In this document: positions 35,772 through 45,280 of the stretch, one piece after another | Numbering within the stretch: position 1 is the stretch's first letter | Layout of the letters: every line of letters begins with the position of its first letter | Origin: Endobugula sp965214375 | GTDB lineage: Bacteria > Pseudomonadota > Gammaproteobacteria > Pseudomonadales > Cellvibrionaceae | Direction of reading: 5' to 3' | Length of the DNA stretch: 64,000 nucleotides | NCBI GenBank assembly: GCA_965214375.1 | Contig: OZ243947.1 | Span: forward strand, 2,356,001 to 2,420,000 | Translations under genes and position numbers: made by a program | The notes under the pieces: generated by a model | The model's input: the letters and a program-made list of their open reading frames with translations, nothing else | Told to the model about the DNA's origin: nothing | The model's database searches: none

Positions 35772-37367
35772 TTAATGTCTAAAATGTCTCATGCCAGTAA
35801 ACACCATCGCCATGCCGTGTTCATCCGCTGCGGCAATCACTTCGTCGTCACGAATAGAGCCGCCCGGTTGAATCACGCAGCTAACGCCCACTTGTGCGGC
35901 GTTATCCATACCATCACGGAAGGGGAAGAAAGCATCACTCGCCATGACAGAGCCTTGCACTTCAAGACCCGCGTGCTCGGCTTTAATGGCCGCAATACGT
36001 GCCGAGTTGACGCGGCTCATTTGCCCGGCGCCAACGCCGATAGTGCGGCCGTCTTTAGCGTATACGATAGCGTTGGATTTTACCATTTTGGCGACTTTCC
36101 AGGTAAACAGCATATCGCGAATTTCATCTTCTGTGGGTTGGCGCTTGGTGACAACTTGTAAGTCGTTGGCGGTAATCATGCCAAGGTCACGATCTTGTAC
36201 CAATAAGCCGCCGTTAACGCGTTTGTAATCCAACGCTGGCGCAGTGTTATCCCATTGGCCGCAAACGAGCAGGCGTACATTTTTTTTCGAAGCAATAATC
36301 TCGCTAACGCCATCAGCGACCACGGGCGCAATAATGACTTCGACAAATTGTTTATCAATAATCGCTTGGGCGGTAGTGCTATCCAGCTCGCGGTTAAACG
36401 CAATAATGCCACCGAAAGCCGATTCCGGGTCGGTAGCAAACGCTTTTTTATACGCGTTTAATAAATTGTTGTCGGTTGCCACACCGCAGGGGTTGGCGTG
36501 TTTAACGATAACGCAGGCGGGTTCTTCAAACAGTTTAACGGTTTCTAATGCGGCATCGGTATCGGCAATATTGTTGTACGATAGTGCTTTACCTTGCAAT
36601 TGTTTTGCCGTGGCAATACTGGCTTCTGGTTGTTGTAAAGCGCGGTTCTCTTCAATATAAAAAGCACTGTTTTGATGTGGGTTTTCGCCATAGCGCATAT
36701 CTTTTGCTTTCACGAATTGTGTATTGAATGTGCGTGGAAAATGTTCGTTGCCACCAGGTACCATGCGACCAAAATAGTTGGCAATCATGCCGTCGTATTT
36801 TGCGGTGTGTTCGTAGGCTTTAATCGCTAAATCAAAGCGGGTGTTGTAATGGGTGCAGCCATTATTGTTTTGCATTTCTTCAATAATATGGCGGTAGTCG
36901 GATGCATTAACCACAATGTTGACGAAGTTGTGGTTTTTAGCCGCAGCACGAACCATGGTAGGGCCGCCAATATCGATGTTTTCAATCGCATCTTCCAAAG
37001 AGCAATCGGCTTTTGCCACGGTTTGTTCAAAGGGGTACAGATTAACCACCACCATATCAATACCGTTAATGTCGTGCTCGGCCATCACGTCGGCATCAAT
37101 ATTGCGACGCGCCAGAATGCCGCCATGAATTTTGGGGTGTAGCGTTTTAACGCGACCATCCATCATTTCCGGGAAGCCGGTGTAATCCGAGACCTCAATG
37201 GCATTCACGTCGTTGTCTTGTAGTAAACGGTAAGTCCCACCGGTGGAGAGTATTTCTATGCCTTGCTGTTGCAGGGATTGAGCAAATTCAAAAATGCCGG
37301 TTTTGTCAGAAACACTAATCAGTGCACGTTTAACGGGAACAAGGTCATGTTGGGGGACGTGAGGCAT
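35772..37367 (-). CDS. purH: Bifunctional AICAR formyltransferase / IMP cyclohydrolase
   Basis: A 531-residue enzyme for the last two steps to IMP. The N-terminal cyclohydrolase (ALISVSDKTGIFEFAQSLQ, ILSTGGTYRLL, MMDGRVKTLHPKIHGGIL) and C-terminal transformylase (KHANPCGVA, SDAFFPFRDGMDNA, IQPGGSIRDDEVIAAADEH) are complete. The length is normal. It lies downstream of fis after a terminator-like hairpin. Confidence 0.97.
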   Translation of the reverse strand: MPHVPQHDLVPVKRALISVSDKTGIFEFAQSLQQQGIEILSTGGTYRLLQDNDVNAIEVSDYTGFPEMMDGRVKTLHPKIHGGILARRNIDADVMAEHDINGIDMVVVNLYPFEQTVAKADCSLEDAIENIDIGGPTMVRAAAKNHNFVNIVVNASDYRHIIEEMQNNNGCTHYNTRFDLAIKAYEHTAKYDGMIANYFGRMVPGGNEHFPRTFNTQFVKAKDMRYGENPHQNSAFYIEENRALQQPEASIATAKQLQGKALSYNNIADTDAALETVKLFEEPACVIVKHANPCGVATDNNLLNAYKKAFATDPESAFGGIIAFNRELDSTTAQAIIDKQFVEVIIAPVVADGVSEIIASKKNVRLLVCGQWDNTAPALDYKRVNGGLLVQDRDLGMITANDLQVVTKRQPTEDEIRDMLFTWKVAKMVKSNAIVYAKDGRTIGVGAGQMSRVNSARIAAIKAEHAGLEVQGSVMASDAFFPFRDGMDNAAQVGVSCVIQPGGSIRDDEVIAAADEHGMAMVFTGMRHFRH

Positions 37368-37420
37368 AGGGGGGATATCCTGTGGTTCTTGTAGTGTGTA
37401 AAAATGAATGTCTAAAAACG

Positions 37421-37450
37421 AAAAAAGGGATGTACGCTAACGCACATCCC
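37421..37450 (-). terminator. Rho-independent terminator after fis
   Basis: On the minus strand, GGGATGT (37444-37450) pairs with ACATCCC (37427-37433) around a short CGTTAGCG-containing loop and is followed by six T (37421-37426). It would end the dusB-fis transcript before purH. Confidence 0.8.
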
Positions 37451-37468
37451 CAGATACTCTAAAAATGA

Positions 37469-37783
37469 TTATAGCAGGCCGTACTGCTTTAATTTTTTGC
37501 GCAGAGTGCCGCGATTCAGGCCAAGGATTTCAGATGCTTTGGTCTGGTTTTGACGGGTGTATTTCATGACGACTTCCAGCAATGGGGCTTCAATTTCAGC
37601 GAGTACCATATTGTAAACGTCAGTGACTGGCTGACCATCTAAATGACGGAAGTAATTGTCCATCGTGGTTTCGACACAAGCGCGTAGAGACTGGTTCTGA
37701 GATTGTTCTTCGGTAGGTGTGCTTACTGAATCCTCTTTGTTGGTAAAAATGGATTCCAAGACTGTATTGTCAGCAGTGCTCAT
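37469..37783 (-). CDS. fis: DNA-binding protein Fis
   Basis: A 104-residue nucleoid-associated protein. The C-terminal helix-turn-helix (TKASEILGLNRGTLRKKLKQYGLL) is intact. The N-terminal part is a little longer and more variable than enterobacterial Fis (98 residues). Fis bends DNA and tunes rRNA promoters and site-specific recombination. It overlaps dusB by 4 bases, the ancestral gammaproteobacterial pairing. Confidence 0.96.
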   Translation of the reverse strand: MSTADNTVLESIFTNKEDSVSTPTEEQSQNQSLRACVETTMDNYFRHLDGQPVTDVYNMVLAEIEAPLLEVVMKYTRQNQTKASEILGLNRGTLRKKLKQYGLL

Positions 37784-38850
37784 GCGGCTATTTCCTCTTT
37801 TAATTCTTCTTGAGTGAAAGGTGTGTTAATAAAAAAATGGTTGATAGCATCACGTTGTTCTTGCGCATCTTCGATACGATTAAACTGTTTTCTGAATGCG
37901 TCATGATGCTTATTATTTTCTTGGTTAAGCGTATTACGTTGTTGTTTTACATACCAGCCAACGTGTTTTCTGGCGATACGTGTACCCATTAAGTCGCCAT
38001 ATAGACGATGCAATTGTTGTAAGTGTTCCGAGAGTACGTTGGCAACCGTTGTAGATGTCGGTTTGCTCAATGTCTTTCCTGTTTTTAAGTAATGATTGAT
38101 CTGCTGAAAAATCCATGGGTTACCTTGAGCTGCACGACCAATCATGACGGCGGTTGCTTGAGTGTAATCCAAAACGTGCTTTGCTTTTTCCGGTGAGGTA
38201 ATGTCACCATTGGCAAAGACGGGGATGGATATACTGTCCACGATGCGCGCAATAGTATCGTATTCTGCGTCACCTTTAAATGCACACGCGCGTGTACGTC
38301 CGTGAAACGCTAATGCTGCAATGCCGCAATCTTCTGCTATGCGAGCAATAGTAACGCCATTGCGTTCTTGTTCGCTCCAGCCAGTGCGTATTTTTAAGGT
38401 GACCGGAACGTCTACGGCAGTAACAACAGCGGTTAAAATATTCTTTACCAGTGGCTCATCTCTTAATAACGCGGAGCCGGCGGCTTGTTTGCACACTTTT
38501 TTAGCGGGGCATCCCATATTGATATCAATAATGTTTGCTCCCATGGCAACGTTGGCACGCGCTGCTGTTGCCATGGCTTCAGGGTCGTTGCCTGCCAGCT
38601 GTACTGACCTTGGTGTGTCGAGGTCAGCCTTATTAGATGAATGATGTAGTCTGTGTCGACTTTTGCGGCTGTTCCACAAGCGTGTTTCAGACGTCACCAT
38701 TTCTGATACGGCCATTCCAGCACCCAGTTGCAAACACAGGTTTCGAAAAGGTTCGTCAGTGACGCCTGCCATCGGTGCAAGAATCGTGGGGTGTTTGATT
38801 TCCCAGGAACCTATCGTAAACCCTCTTGTAACCATAGCGTTCAGGTGCAA
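37780..38850 (-). CDS. dusB: tRNA-dihydrouridine synthase B
   Basis: A 356-residue FMN enzyme reducing uridines in the tRNA D-loop. It shows LAPMAGVTDEPFR, the catalytic cysteine in NMGCPAKKVCKQAAGSALL, FHGRTRACAFKGDAEYD and FANGDITS. The C-terminal tail (about 20-30 residues beyond the usual end, rich in Asn/Gln/Glu) is longer than the E. coli protein. It is translationally coupled to fis. Confidence 0.95.
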   Translation of the reverse strand: MHLNAMVTRGFTIGSWEIKHPTILAPMAGVTDEPFRNLCLQLGAGMAVSEMVTSETRLWNSRKSRHRLHHSSNKADLDTPRSVQLAGNDPEAMATAARANVAMGANIIDINMGCPAKKVCKQAAGSALLRDEPLVKNILTAVVTAVDVPVTLKIRTGWSEQERNGVTIARIAEDCGIAALAFHGRTRACAFKGDAEYDTIARIVDSISIPVFANGDITSPEKAKHVLDYTQATAVMIGRAAQGNPWIFQQINHYLKTGKTLSKPTSTTVANVLSEHLQQLHRLYGDLMGTRIARKHVGWYVKQQRNTLNQENNKHHDAFRKQFNRIEDAQEQRDAINHFFINTPFTQEELKEEIAA

Positions 38851-38951
38851 CCTTATAATTTATCGGGTAGTTTACAAAATGGTGCCTATAATACCGTCAG
38901 AAGGTAGTGGATGAAAGTAGAAAAAGCAAAAATTGGTCAATTTTTTGTCAG

Positions 38952-39830
38952 TTAATTGGCGGTTTTTGACGTGTTCATCGCCTTGGCAATTTCCAACTGA
39001 TAGTTAATGGCGTTTTCGCCGGGGTCAACAATAGCCAGAGAAAGTTGCACTGCTTGTCTTGCGGGTATGATCGTCGCATCTATCAAGTCGCCCCGTAAAT
39101 ATTCGTGGGGTTGAAAATAGCGGCTAGACACGATGTCATTGTGAATATTACGAAAAATCAGGTGCAATGCCGGGAAGTGTTGCTCGAAGTCTGCATCATT
39201 AATAATAATGGCGTCGATTAACAGCGCCTTGGCTTTTTCTGGGTGGCTTCTGACAACTAAGTGAGAGGCAATTATTTTTTGAATATCCGAGCGTACAGGC
39301 ACGGTACACGGCAGGTAATGACAAGCCGTTTCGTAATATTGTCGATAAGGTTCGTGTTGGCTTAGTGTGTCAAAGCGCAACCATCCAAATTGCATGGTGA
39401 GTAATAACATTGCGCAGAATGCACCAACCATCCACGGCCAGCGTTTTTCCTGAGAGTGATCTTCGGTAAACACCAGCGTATTTAATTCAATGCTCTCCAG
39501 ATCAATATCGTCGGGTAAATCATACTCTTCGATAGGGCAATCCTCTGAAGACTCATTGTTATCTTCGATTGTTGTATTATCGGTATCGTTGTCGGTAACC
39601 GTTTCATCCTTGGTGGGTGGTTCGCTTTCCATTTCTTCTTCTAATAATTCTTCAGCCCAGCTTTCATCCACCTCCTGTGGTTTTTCAATGTCGTATTCGT
39701 AAGCGTTAAATACCCATAAACACGAGCCGCATCTCACTGTGCCATTGGCGATATTGAATACGCTGATGGAGGCGCGAAAGGCGGTTCCGCATTGAGGGCA
39801 GCGAGTGGTAATATCAGCGGTCGCTGACAT
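38952..39830 (-). CDS. Zinc-ribbon/DUF3426 membrane protein
   Basis: A 292-residue protein. The N-terminal zinc ribbon (TRCPQCGTAFRAS ... VRCGSCLWVFNA) is followed by a long acidic linker (about residues 60-120, rich in Glu/Asp/Asn/Thr), one membrane segment (MVGAFCAMLLLTMQFGWL) and a C-terminal DUF3426 domain. ATG 39830 is chosen so that the zinc ribbon begins at residue 9 and the overlap with prmA is only 17 bases. The position between prmA and dusB is conserved in Pseudomonas relatives. The function is unknown. Confidence 0.85.
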   Translation of the reverse strand: MSATADITTRCPQCGTAFRASISVFNIANGTVRCGSCLWVFNAYEYDIEKPQEVDESWAEELLEEEMESEPPTKDETVTDNDTDNTTIEDNNESSEDCPIEEYDLPDDIDLESIELNTLVFTEDHSQEKRWPWMVGAFCAMLLLTMQFGWLRFDTLSQHEPYRQYYETACHYLPCTVPVRSDIQKIIASHLVVRSHPEKAKALLIDAIIINDADFEQHFPALHLIFRNIHNDIVSSRYFQPHEYLRGDLIDATIIPARQAVQLSLAIVDPGENAINYQLEIAKAMNTSKTAN

Positions 39831-40716
39831 GACGAATGCCATCCAGTCTGACCCATTCTTCCTTTGTTGTTGTGGGGTTGAAATCAATATTATGAGAGTA
39901 GGCGTTAATCACGTCTTGTGCCTGTTCGACCAGAATGCCAGATAAACACAGTTTACCACCGGGTTTGAGTAGTGCAAGAATGTGCTCGGCAAGGTCGACA
40001 AGAGGTGCGGCAAGAATGTTGGCCACCACAATATCCATCGTCGCGGGTGGAGCTGATTCCGGTAGGAATACCGGAAAGAGAGCGGGGTTGAGGCCATTGC
40101 GCTGCGTGTTTTCATGGCTGGCGAGTAAGGCTTGTGGATCAATATCAATGCCTGTTGCTTGTTTGGCTCCAAGCAGTAATGCTGTCACGCCCAGAATGCC
40201 CGAACCGCAACCGTAATCTATAACCTCTTGCTGCTGTAGCGGTTGCTCTGCCAGCCATTGCATGCATAAAAAAGTTGTCGGGTGTGTGCCAGTACCAAAT
40301 GCCAGTCCTGGGTCGAGCATCACATTGATCGCGTTTGGGTCAGGGGGTGTGATCCAGCTGGGGCATATCCATAGCGATTCAGCACATTGAATGGGCTGAT
40401 AATTTTGCATCCATTCTCTTTCCCAGTCTTTGTCTTCGAGTTGTTCCCAGCGGCTGGCGCATTGTTCGCTGAGATGAGGCGATAGTTGTTGGTCAATAGT
40501 GTTGGTATTACAGCCCGCATCAAAAAATCCGATAACCTGTGTTTTTTCCCACAGTAGAGTTTCGCCAAGTTTAGGCTCGAGTATGGGCTTTTCGGTGTTG
40601 CCGGGAGGGATATGTTCCGTAAGGGTCACAGAGACTGCCCCTGCCTCAAGCAAAGCATCTTCAATGGCAGGAGCGTTGTCACGGTGAGTGTCGGTTAACC
40701 GTTGTAACCAAGGCAT
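39814..40716 (-). CDS. prmA: Ribosomal protein L11 methyltransferase
   Basis: A 300-residue SAM-dependent enzyme that trimethylates ribosomal protein L11. It has the N-terminal substrate domain, LDPGLAFGTGTHPTT, the SAM loop VIDYGCGSGILGV, VVANILAAPL and LSGIL. The length is normal. It is transcribed after accC and before the zinc-ribbon gene. Confidence 0.95.
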   Translation of the reverse strand: MPWLQRLTDTHRDNAPAIEDALLEAGAVSVTLTEHIPPGNTEKPILEPKLGETLLWEKTQVIGFFDAGCNTNTIDQQLSPHLSEQCASRWEQLEDKDWEREWMQNYQPIQCAESLWICPSWITPPDPNAINVMLDPGLAFGTGTHPTTFLCMQWLAEQPLQQQEVIDYGCGSGILGVTALLLGAKQATGIDIDPQALLASHENTQRNGLNPALFPVFLPESAPPATMDIVVANILAAPLVDLAEHILALLKPGGKLCLSGILVEQAQDVINAYSHNIDFNPTTTKEEWVRLDGIRHVSDR

Positions 40717-40752
40717 TATTTGGTCCAGAGGATCATGGGTTTTTCCAGAAGC

Positions 40753-42093
40753 TTATAGGCCAAGTTTCTTTTCCAGATAATGGATGTTAACGCCACCTTC
40801 GGCAAAAGCGTTATCGCGTACCAGGTCTTGTTGTAATTCAATATTGGTACGAATGCCATGAACCACCATTTCATCCAGTGCATTGCGCATGCGGCGTAAT
40901 GCGATATCGCGATTTTCACCGTAAGTAATCACTTTGGCGATCATCGAATCGTAGTTGGGCGGCACTTTATAGCCGGAGTACAAGTGAGAATCTACGCGCA
41001 CACCTAAGCCGCCGGGAGGGTGATAAGTTTCGACCAGACCTGGACAAGGCATAAAGGTTTTTGGATCTTCAGCATTAATACGGCATTCAAAAGAGTGGCC
41101 GGTAATCTGGATATTTTCTTGTTTGATAGAGAGTTTTTCTCCGCAGCAAACGCGAATTTGTTCTTTAATCAGGTCGACGCCAGTGACCATTTCTGAAACC
41201 GGGTGCTCTACCTGAATACGGGTATTCATTTCGATAAAGTAGAACCCGCCATCTTCATAAAGAAATTCAAAGGTGCCTGCGCCACGGTAAGCAATATCAT
41301 TACAAGCCTTGATGCAAGCCGCATACACTTCTTCGCGTGCGCTGGCCTCAATATGTGGTGCCGGTGCTTCTTCAATGACTTTTTGGTGTCGACGTTGCAA
41401 TGAGCAGTCACGATCACCCATATGAATGGTGTTGCCTTGTCCATCTGACAGAATCTGCACTTCAACGTGACGCGGGTTTTGCAGGAATTTTTCCATATAC
41501 ACTGTGTCATCTCCGAAGGCGGCGCCCGCTTCAGATTTGGTGACGTGAATAGAATTAATGAGCGCAGATTCGGTATGGACAACACGCATTCCACGACCAC
41601 CGCCACCCGCGGCGGCTTTAATAATCACCGGGTAGCCAATACGCTTGGCAATGCGCAGACATTCTTCTTTGTCTTCAGGTAATGGGCCGTCAGAACCGGG
41701 CACGGTTGGCACGCCGGCTTTTTTCATGGCGTCAATGGCGGAGACCTTGTCACCCATTAGGCGAATAACATCAGCATCAGGGCCAATAAAAATAAATCCG
41801 CTTTTTTGCACCTGCTCGGCAAAGTCGGCATTTTCTGCCAGAAAGCCATAACCCGGATGAACGGCTTCAGCATCACTGATTTCCATTGCACTGATAATGG
41901 CGGGGATATTCAGATAACTTTCTGAGGATGGGTTGGGGCCAATACACACGGCTTCATCTGCTAGGCGAACGTGTTTAAGATCGCGGTCGATTTTGGAGTG
42001 AATGGCAACAGTTTTAATGTCCAGTTCTTTACAAGCACGCAATACCCGTAAAGCGATTTCGCCACGGTTAGCGATAACCATTTTTTTAATCAT
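40753..42093 (-). CDS. accC: Biotin carboxylase subunit of acetyl-CoA carboxylase
   Basis: A 446-residue ATP-grasp enzyme that carboxylates the biotin on AccB, the first step of fatty acid synthesis. It shows MVIANRGEIALRVLRACKEL, the ATP loop AAAGGGGRGMRVV, MEKFLQNPRHVEVQ and FIEMNTRIQVEHPVSEM. It follows accB by 37 bases as usual and looks complete. Confidence 0.97.
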   Translation of the reverse strand: MIKKMVIANRGEIALRVLRACKELDIKTVAIHSKIDRDLKHVRLADEAVCIGPNPSSESYLNIPAIISAMEISDAEAVHPGYGFLAENADFAEQVQKSGFIFIGPDADVIRLMGDKVSAIDAMKKAGVPTVPGSDGPLPEDKEECLRIAKRIGYPVIIKAAAGGGGRGMRVVHTESALINSIHVTKSEAGAAFGDDTVYMEKFLQNPRHVEVQILSDGQGNTIHMGDRDCSLQRRHQKVIEEAPAPHIEASAREEVYAACIKACNDIAYRGAGTFEFLYEDGGFYFIEMNTRIQVEHPVSEMVTGVDLIKEQIRVCCGEKLSIKQENIQITGHSFECRINAEDPKTFMPCPGLVETYHPPGGLGVRVDSHLYSGYKVPPNYDSMIAKVITYGENRDIALRRMRNALDEMVVHGIRTNIELQQDLVRDNAFAEGGVNIHYLEKKLGL

Positions 42094-42130
42094 GAACCTT
42101 TTCCTCTTTGTAATATGCGGTTAGCGCCTG

Positions 42131-42595
42131 TTAAGCAATGGTAACAAGAGGTTGGTCAAATTCTACGGCCTCAGCATCATCGACCAAGATGGCCTCGATA
42201 ACACCGGTTTTGTCGGCTTCGATTTGGTTCATCATTTTCATGGCTTCAATAATACAGATAATATCACCTTGTTTGACATGTTGGCCGACTTCTATGAAAG
42301 ACGGTGAGCCGGGGCTGGGCGAGCGATAAAAAGTGCCTACCATGGGGGATTTGATGATATGGCCTGTCGGTGTCTGCTCTGTGGGTGCGCTGTCTGCTGC
42401 TGGAGCAGCGGGTGCTGCCGCCGGTGCAGGTGCTGCCGCTGGCATGGGAGCGGCGACAACGGGTGCGCCTGCAACAGCAACGGTTTGTGTGCCGCGGCTG
42501 ATGCGTACAGACTCTTCACCTTCTTTGATTTCCAGTTCACCGATGTCGGATTCTTCAAGTAGTTCAATCAGTTTTTTGATCTTGCGGATATCCAT
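42131..42595 (-). CDS. accB: Biotin carboxyl carrier protein
   Basis: A 154-residue carrier. An N-terminal dimerisation segment is followed by an Ala/Pro-rich linker (about residues 45-70) and the biotinyl domain with the modified lysine in EAMKMMNQI. It carries carboxybiotin between AccC and the AccAD transferase. The adjacent accC and aroQ order is typical of the group. Confidence 0.97.
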   Translation of the reverse strand: MDIRKIKKLIELLEESDIGELEIKEGEESVRISRGTQTVAVAGAPVVAAPMPAAAPAPAAAPAAPAADSAPTEQTPTGHIIKSPMVGTFYRSPSPGSPSFIEVGQHVKQGDIICIIEAMKMMNQIEADKTGVIEAILVDDAEAVEFDQPLVTIA

Positions 42596-42651
42596 TAAAT
42601 AGTCTCTCGTAGTATGCTTTTGTTGAGTAAATGTAAGTTGTTAAATGAATG

Positions 42652-43092
42652 TCAGTGTTGCAGTCTGCTCATCGCGGCATCCAGAGCCAGTTCATAACTG
42701 GCCGCCCCGAAGCCACATATCACACCTTCAGCCAAGTCGGATAAAAAAGAGTGTTGTCTGAACTCTTCTCGCTGATGGATATTGGAGAGGTGCACCTCAA
42801 TAAAGGGAATGTTGACACCTGCCAGTGCGTCACGTAGGGCGATGCTGGTATGCGTAAAGGCTGCAGGATTAAAGAGTATAAAGTTGACCCCTTCTTGGTT
42901 TGCATCGTGGATACGGTCAATCAACTCATACTCTGCATTGCTTTGCAGGCACATGAGATGGTGCCCATGTGTACGTGCTTTCTCGCTGAGGGTGAGATTG
43001 ATTTCTTCCAGTGTGGTTGTGCCATAGACTTCAGGCTCGCGAGTACCCAATAGATTTAAATTGGGGCCATGTAGGACCAGGATCGTTGCCAT
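42652..43092 (-). CDS. aroQ: Type II 3-dehydroquinate dehydratase
   Basis: A 146-residue dodecameric enzyme of the shikimate pathway. The N-terminal LVLHGPNLNLLGTREPEVYG with the flexible-loop arginine and tyrosine, the NPAAFTHTSIALRDAL block and FIEVHLSNIHQREEFR are intact. ATG 43092 gives the family length; an in-frame ATG at 43131 adds 13 residues with no homology. It heads the aroQ-accB-accC-prmA-DUF3426 series. Confidence 0.94.
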   Translation of the reverse strand: MATILVLHGPNLNLLGTREPEVYGTTTLEEINLTLSEKARTHGHHLMCLQSNAEYELIDRIHDANQEGVNFILFNPAAFTHTSIALRDALAGVNIPFIEVHLSNIHQREEFRQHSFLSDLAEGVICGFGAASYELALDAAMSRLQH

Positions 43093-43400
43093 AACCAATA
43101 CTCTTCTGAACCAATGTGTCTGTTTTTGCATGCTGCTCTTACCGCATGCCGATAAATTGGCGCAAAGTGTGAACCAAAAATAAGGTATTGTCTACGAAAA
43201 CCTTTGTTTTAATTCAAATCGCGACTATTTCGACGATTTTAAGAGAATTTAGCGACTATAAGGCAACAATGTTCAATTGTGTAGGGTTGTGTTTTGTTGA
43301 TTTCGCGGCATATCGCTGATAATGACGCCTTTTTTTGTGGTTTTTTAAGTAAAATTCAAAAATTTGCGGTTATTGTGCAGCTAAAAGTCGAAAAAATCTT
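43093..43400. other. Non-coding spacer between aroQ and dsbD
   Basis: About 300 AT-rich bases without a credible gene on either strand. It should hold the promoter of the aroQ-accBC operon and the 3' end signal of dsbD. On the minus strand TTGAAT and TAGACA with a 17-base gap (about 43190-43220) could be a sigma-70 promoter, but the match is weak. Confidence 0.4.
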
Positions 43401-45134
43401 TTAAATGCCATTTATTTGTTTTTTGAATTCTGTGGGGTTGAGGATTTGTGGAAGAATAATGCCTTCTGCGTTGGGTTTTGCCGGAAAAAGCAGGTACAGG
43501 GGAACACCTCCACGGCCATACTGATCCAGTAATGTGTTAATTTCAGCGTTGTAGTTAGTCCAGTCACCCTCTAATAAATGAATGCCTTTATCTTGCATGG
43601 TCTGCAAAGTGGCAGTAGTAAAGACGACTTTTTCATTAAATTTACACGTGATGCACCAGTCTGCGGTTAGGTTAACGAAGATAGGTTCTCCTTGGGTGCG
43701 CAAAGCATTGAGTGTTTGCGCAGAATAAGGTTTCCAGAATGAATCTTTGGCGTTGCTTTGTTGGGCGAGTTGTTGCTGGTTGTGCCAGAGGATGCTGATA
43801 AGTAGTAACAGTGCAGAAACATATAATATTGGAGTCCATTGAGGCTTTTTACTTTTTATCCAAAACAGGAATGCCAGTGTGACCGCAACGACTAAGACTA
43901 GCGCAACCGCGAAATTGCCGACTTGTTGACCTAAGACCCACAATAGCCAGACACTGGTAAGGTAGAGTGGAAATGCTAGGCATTGTTTGAAGGTTTCCAT
44001 CCATGCGCCTGGGGCTGGGAGGTTTTTATGCAGTTGTGGCAAATAACTTAATAGTAAAAAAGGTAATGCCATGCCAAACCCCAGCCCGCCAAAAATGGCC
44101 AGTGAAATAAAGGCGGGTTGTGTGAATGCATAACCCAGTGCTGTTGCCATAAAAGGCGCAGTGCAGGGGCTGGCAACAATAGCGGCTAGTGCCCCTGTGA
44201 AAAATGAATGTTGCTTTTGAGAGCCTTCCGTCAGTTGTTGGCCTGCATTCATAAGGCGCCCGCCAAATTCTACGACTCCGGAGAGGCTAAGTCCCATAAT
44301 AAAAAACAGCAGCGCTAAGAATGTAATAACGGCGGGAAATTGTAGCTGGAATCCCCAGCCGACAGCGTCTCCGGCGTTACGAGCCAGTAAGAGTAGTACT
44401 GCCATAAGAATAAATGTCAGTATGCATCCCAGTGTATACGCCCAACCATGAGAGGTGCGTGATGCCTTGTCCCGTTGGTTAGCCAGCGACAATGCTTTGA
44501 TCGAAAGAACCGGGAATACGCAGGGCATTAAGTTCAAAATCATGCCGCCGATAATGGCGATACATAACATAAACAGTAGTGTTTTCCACGATGTAGCTGT
44601 CTCCGCTTTTTGATGGGTGGCGGGAGGCTGTGGTGTGGCAATGGCGTTGATGCCTGCGTCGGATAGTTCAAAATATTTGGTTTCTGGAGGATAGCAAAGC
44701 CCGGCATCGGCACAGCCTTGATAGCGTACGGCTATTTCGAGATTATCTGTTGATGGAAATTGCGCGTTATCAATGGTTGTCGCAATATAGATATAATGTT
44801 TCTCAACATCCTTTTCAAAAAATTGGTCGTAGGCAATGTTGCCATCTGGTTTTTCGAAGTTAATGGGATGCCCATCGACAGTAATATGAAATTGCTCACC
44901 GTATAAAAAGTAGTTATCAGCAATCACCCATTCGGCGATCACTGTGTTTTCGGTTTCACGTAGGGTTAACTGATAGGCCTCATCAACCGTTAAAAACTCT
45001 TTGGTACCGGCAGACAATAGTTCATTGAGATTGTTGCTGGTGTTTTGGGGGGCAACTGACAGGCTCGTGACAGACAACGCCAGCAGTAAAATATAGCGTA
45101 AGACGTTGGCATATTGTTCTAGGGCAGATTTCAT
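43401..45134 (-). CDS. dsbD: Thiol:disulfide interchange protein DsbD
   Basis: A 577-residue inner-membrane protein that moves electrons from cytoplasmic thioredoxin to periplasmic thiol proteins. All three cysteine pairs are visible: the N-terminal domain (GCADAGLCYPP), the membrane domain (LMPCVFPVLSIK and ASPCTAPF) and the C-terminal thioredoxin domain (ADWCITCKFNEKVVF). About eight membrane segments lie between. ATG 45134 gives a proper signal peptide (LLLALSVTSLSVA); the frame extends 14 codons upstream to 45176 without support. Confidence 0.94.
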   Translation of the reverse strand: MKSALEQYANVLRYILLLALSVTSLSVAPQNTSNNLNELLSAGTKEFLTVDEAYQLTLRETENTVIAEWVIADNYFLYGEQFHITVDGHPINFEKPDGNIAYDQFFEKDVEKHYIYIATTIDNAQFPSTDNLEIAVRYQGCADAGLCYPPETKYFELSDAGINAIATPQPPATHQKAETATSWKTLLFMLCIAIIGGMILNLMPCVFPVLSIKALSLANQRDKASRTSHGWAYTLGCILTFILMAVLLLLARNAGDAVGWGFQLQFPAVITFLALLFFIMGLSLSGVVEFGGRLMNAGQQLTEGSQKQHSFFTGALAAIVASPCTAPFMATALGYAFTQPAFISLAIFGGLGFGMALPFLLLSYLPQLHKNLPAPGAWMETFKQCLAFPLYLTSVWLLWVLGQQVGNFAVALVLVVAVTLAFLFWIKSKKPQWTPILYVSALLLLISILWHNQQQLAQQSNAKDSFWKPYSAQTLNALRTQGEPIFVNLTADWCITCKFNEKVVFTTATLQTMQDKGIHLLEGDWTNYNAEINTLLDQYGRGGVPLYLLFPAKPNAEGIILPQILNPTEFKKQINGI

Positions 45135-45280
45135 ATCAGGGTCGTATTTATATCCAGTCTGTTTAGGTATGACCAAGGCCGCTGTTTTTTGTTCCCGGGC
45201 AAAGTGTGATTGTTGCCGTCTTTGCTATAGTTAAAGAAAGCGTGAAATTATACCTTTTGTCTGGGTTAGGAACTATCTCT

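Noticed and set aside
42333..42602. Open frames on the plus strand across accB, one of them cysteine-rich
   Set aside because: They are the mirror of the Ala/Pro-rich linker and biotinyl domain of accB; composition alone explains them.
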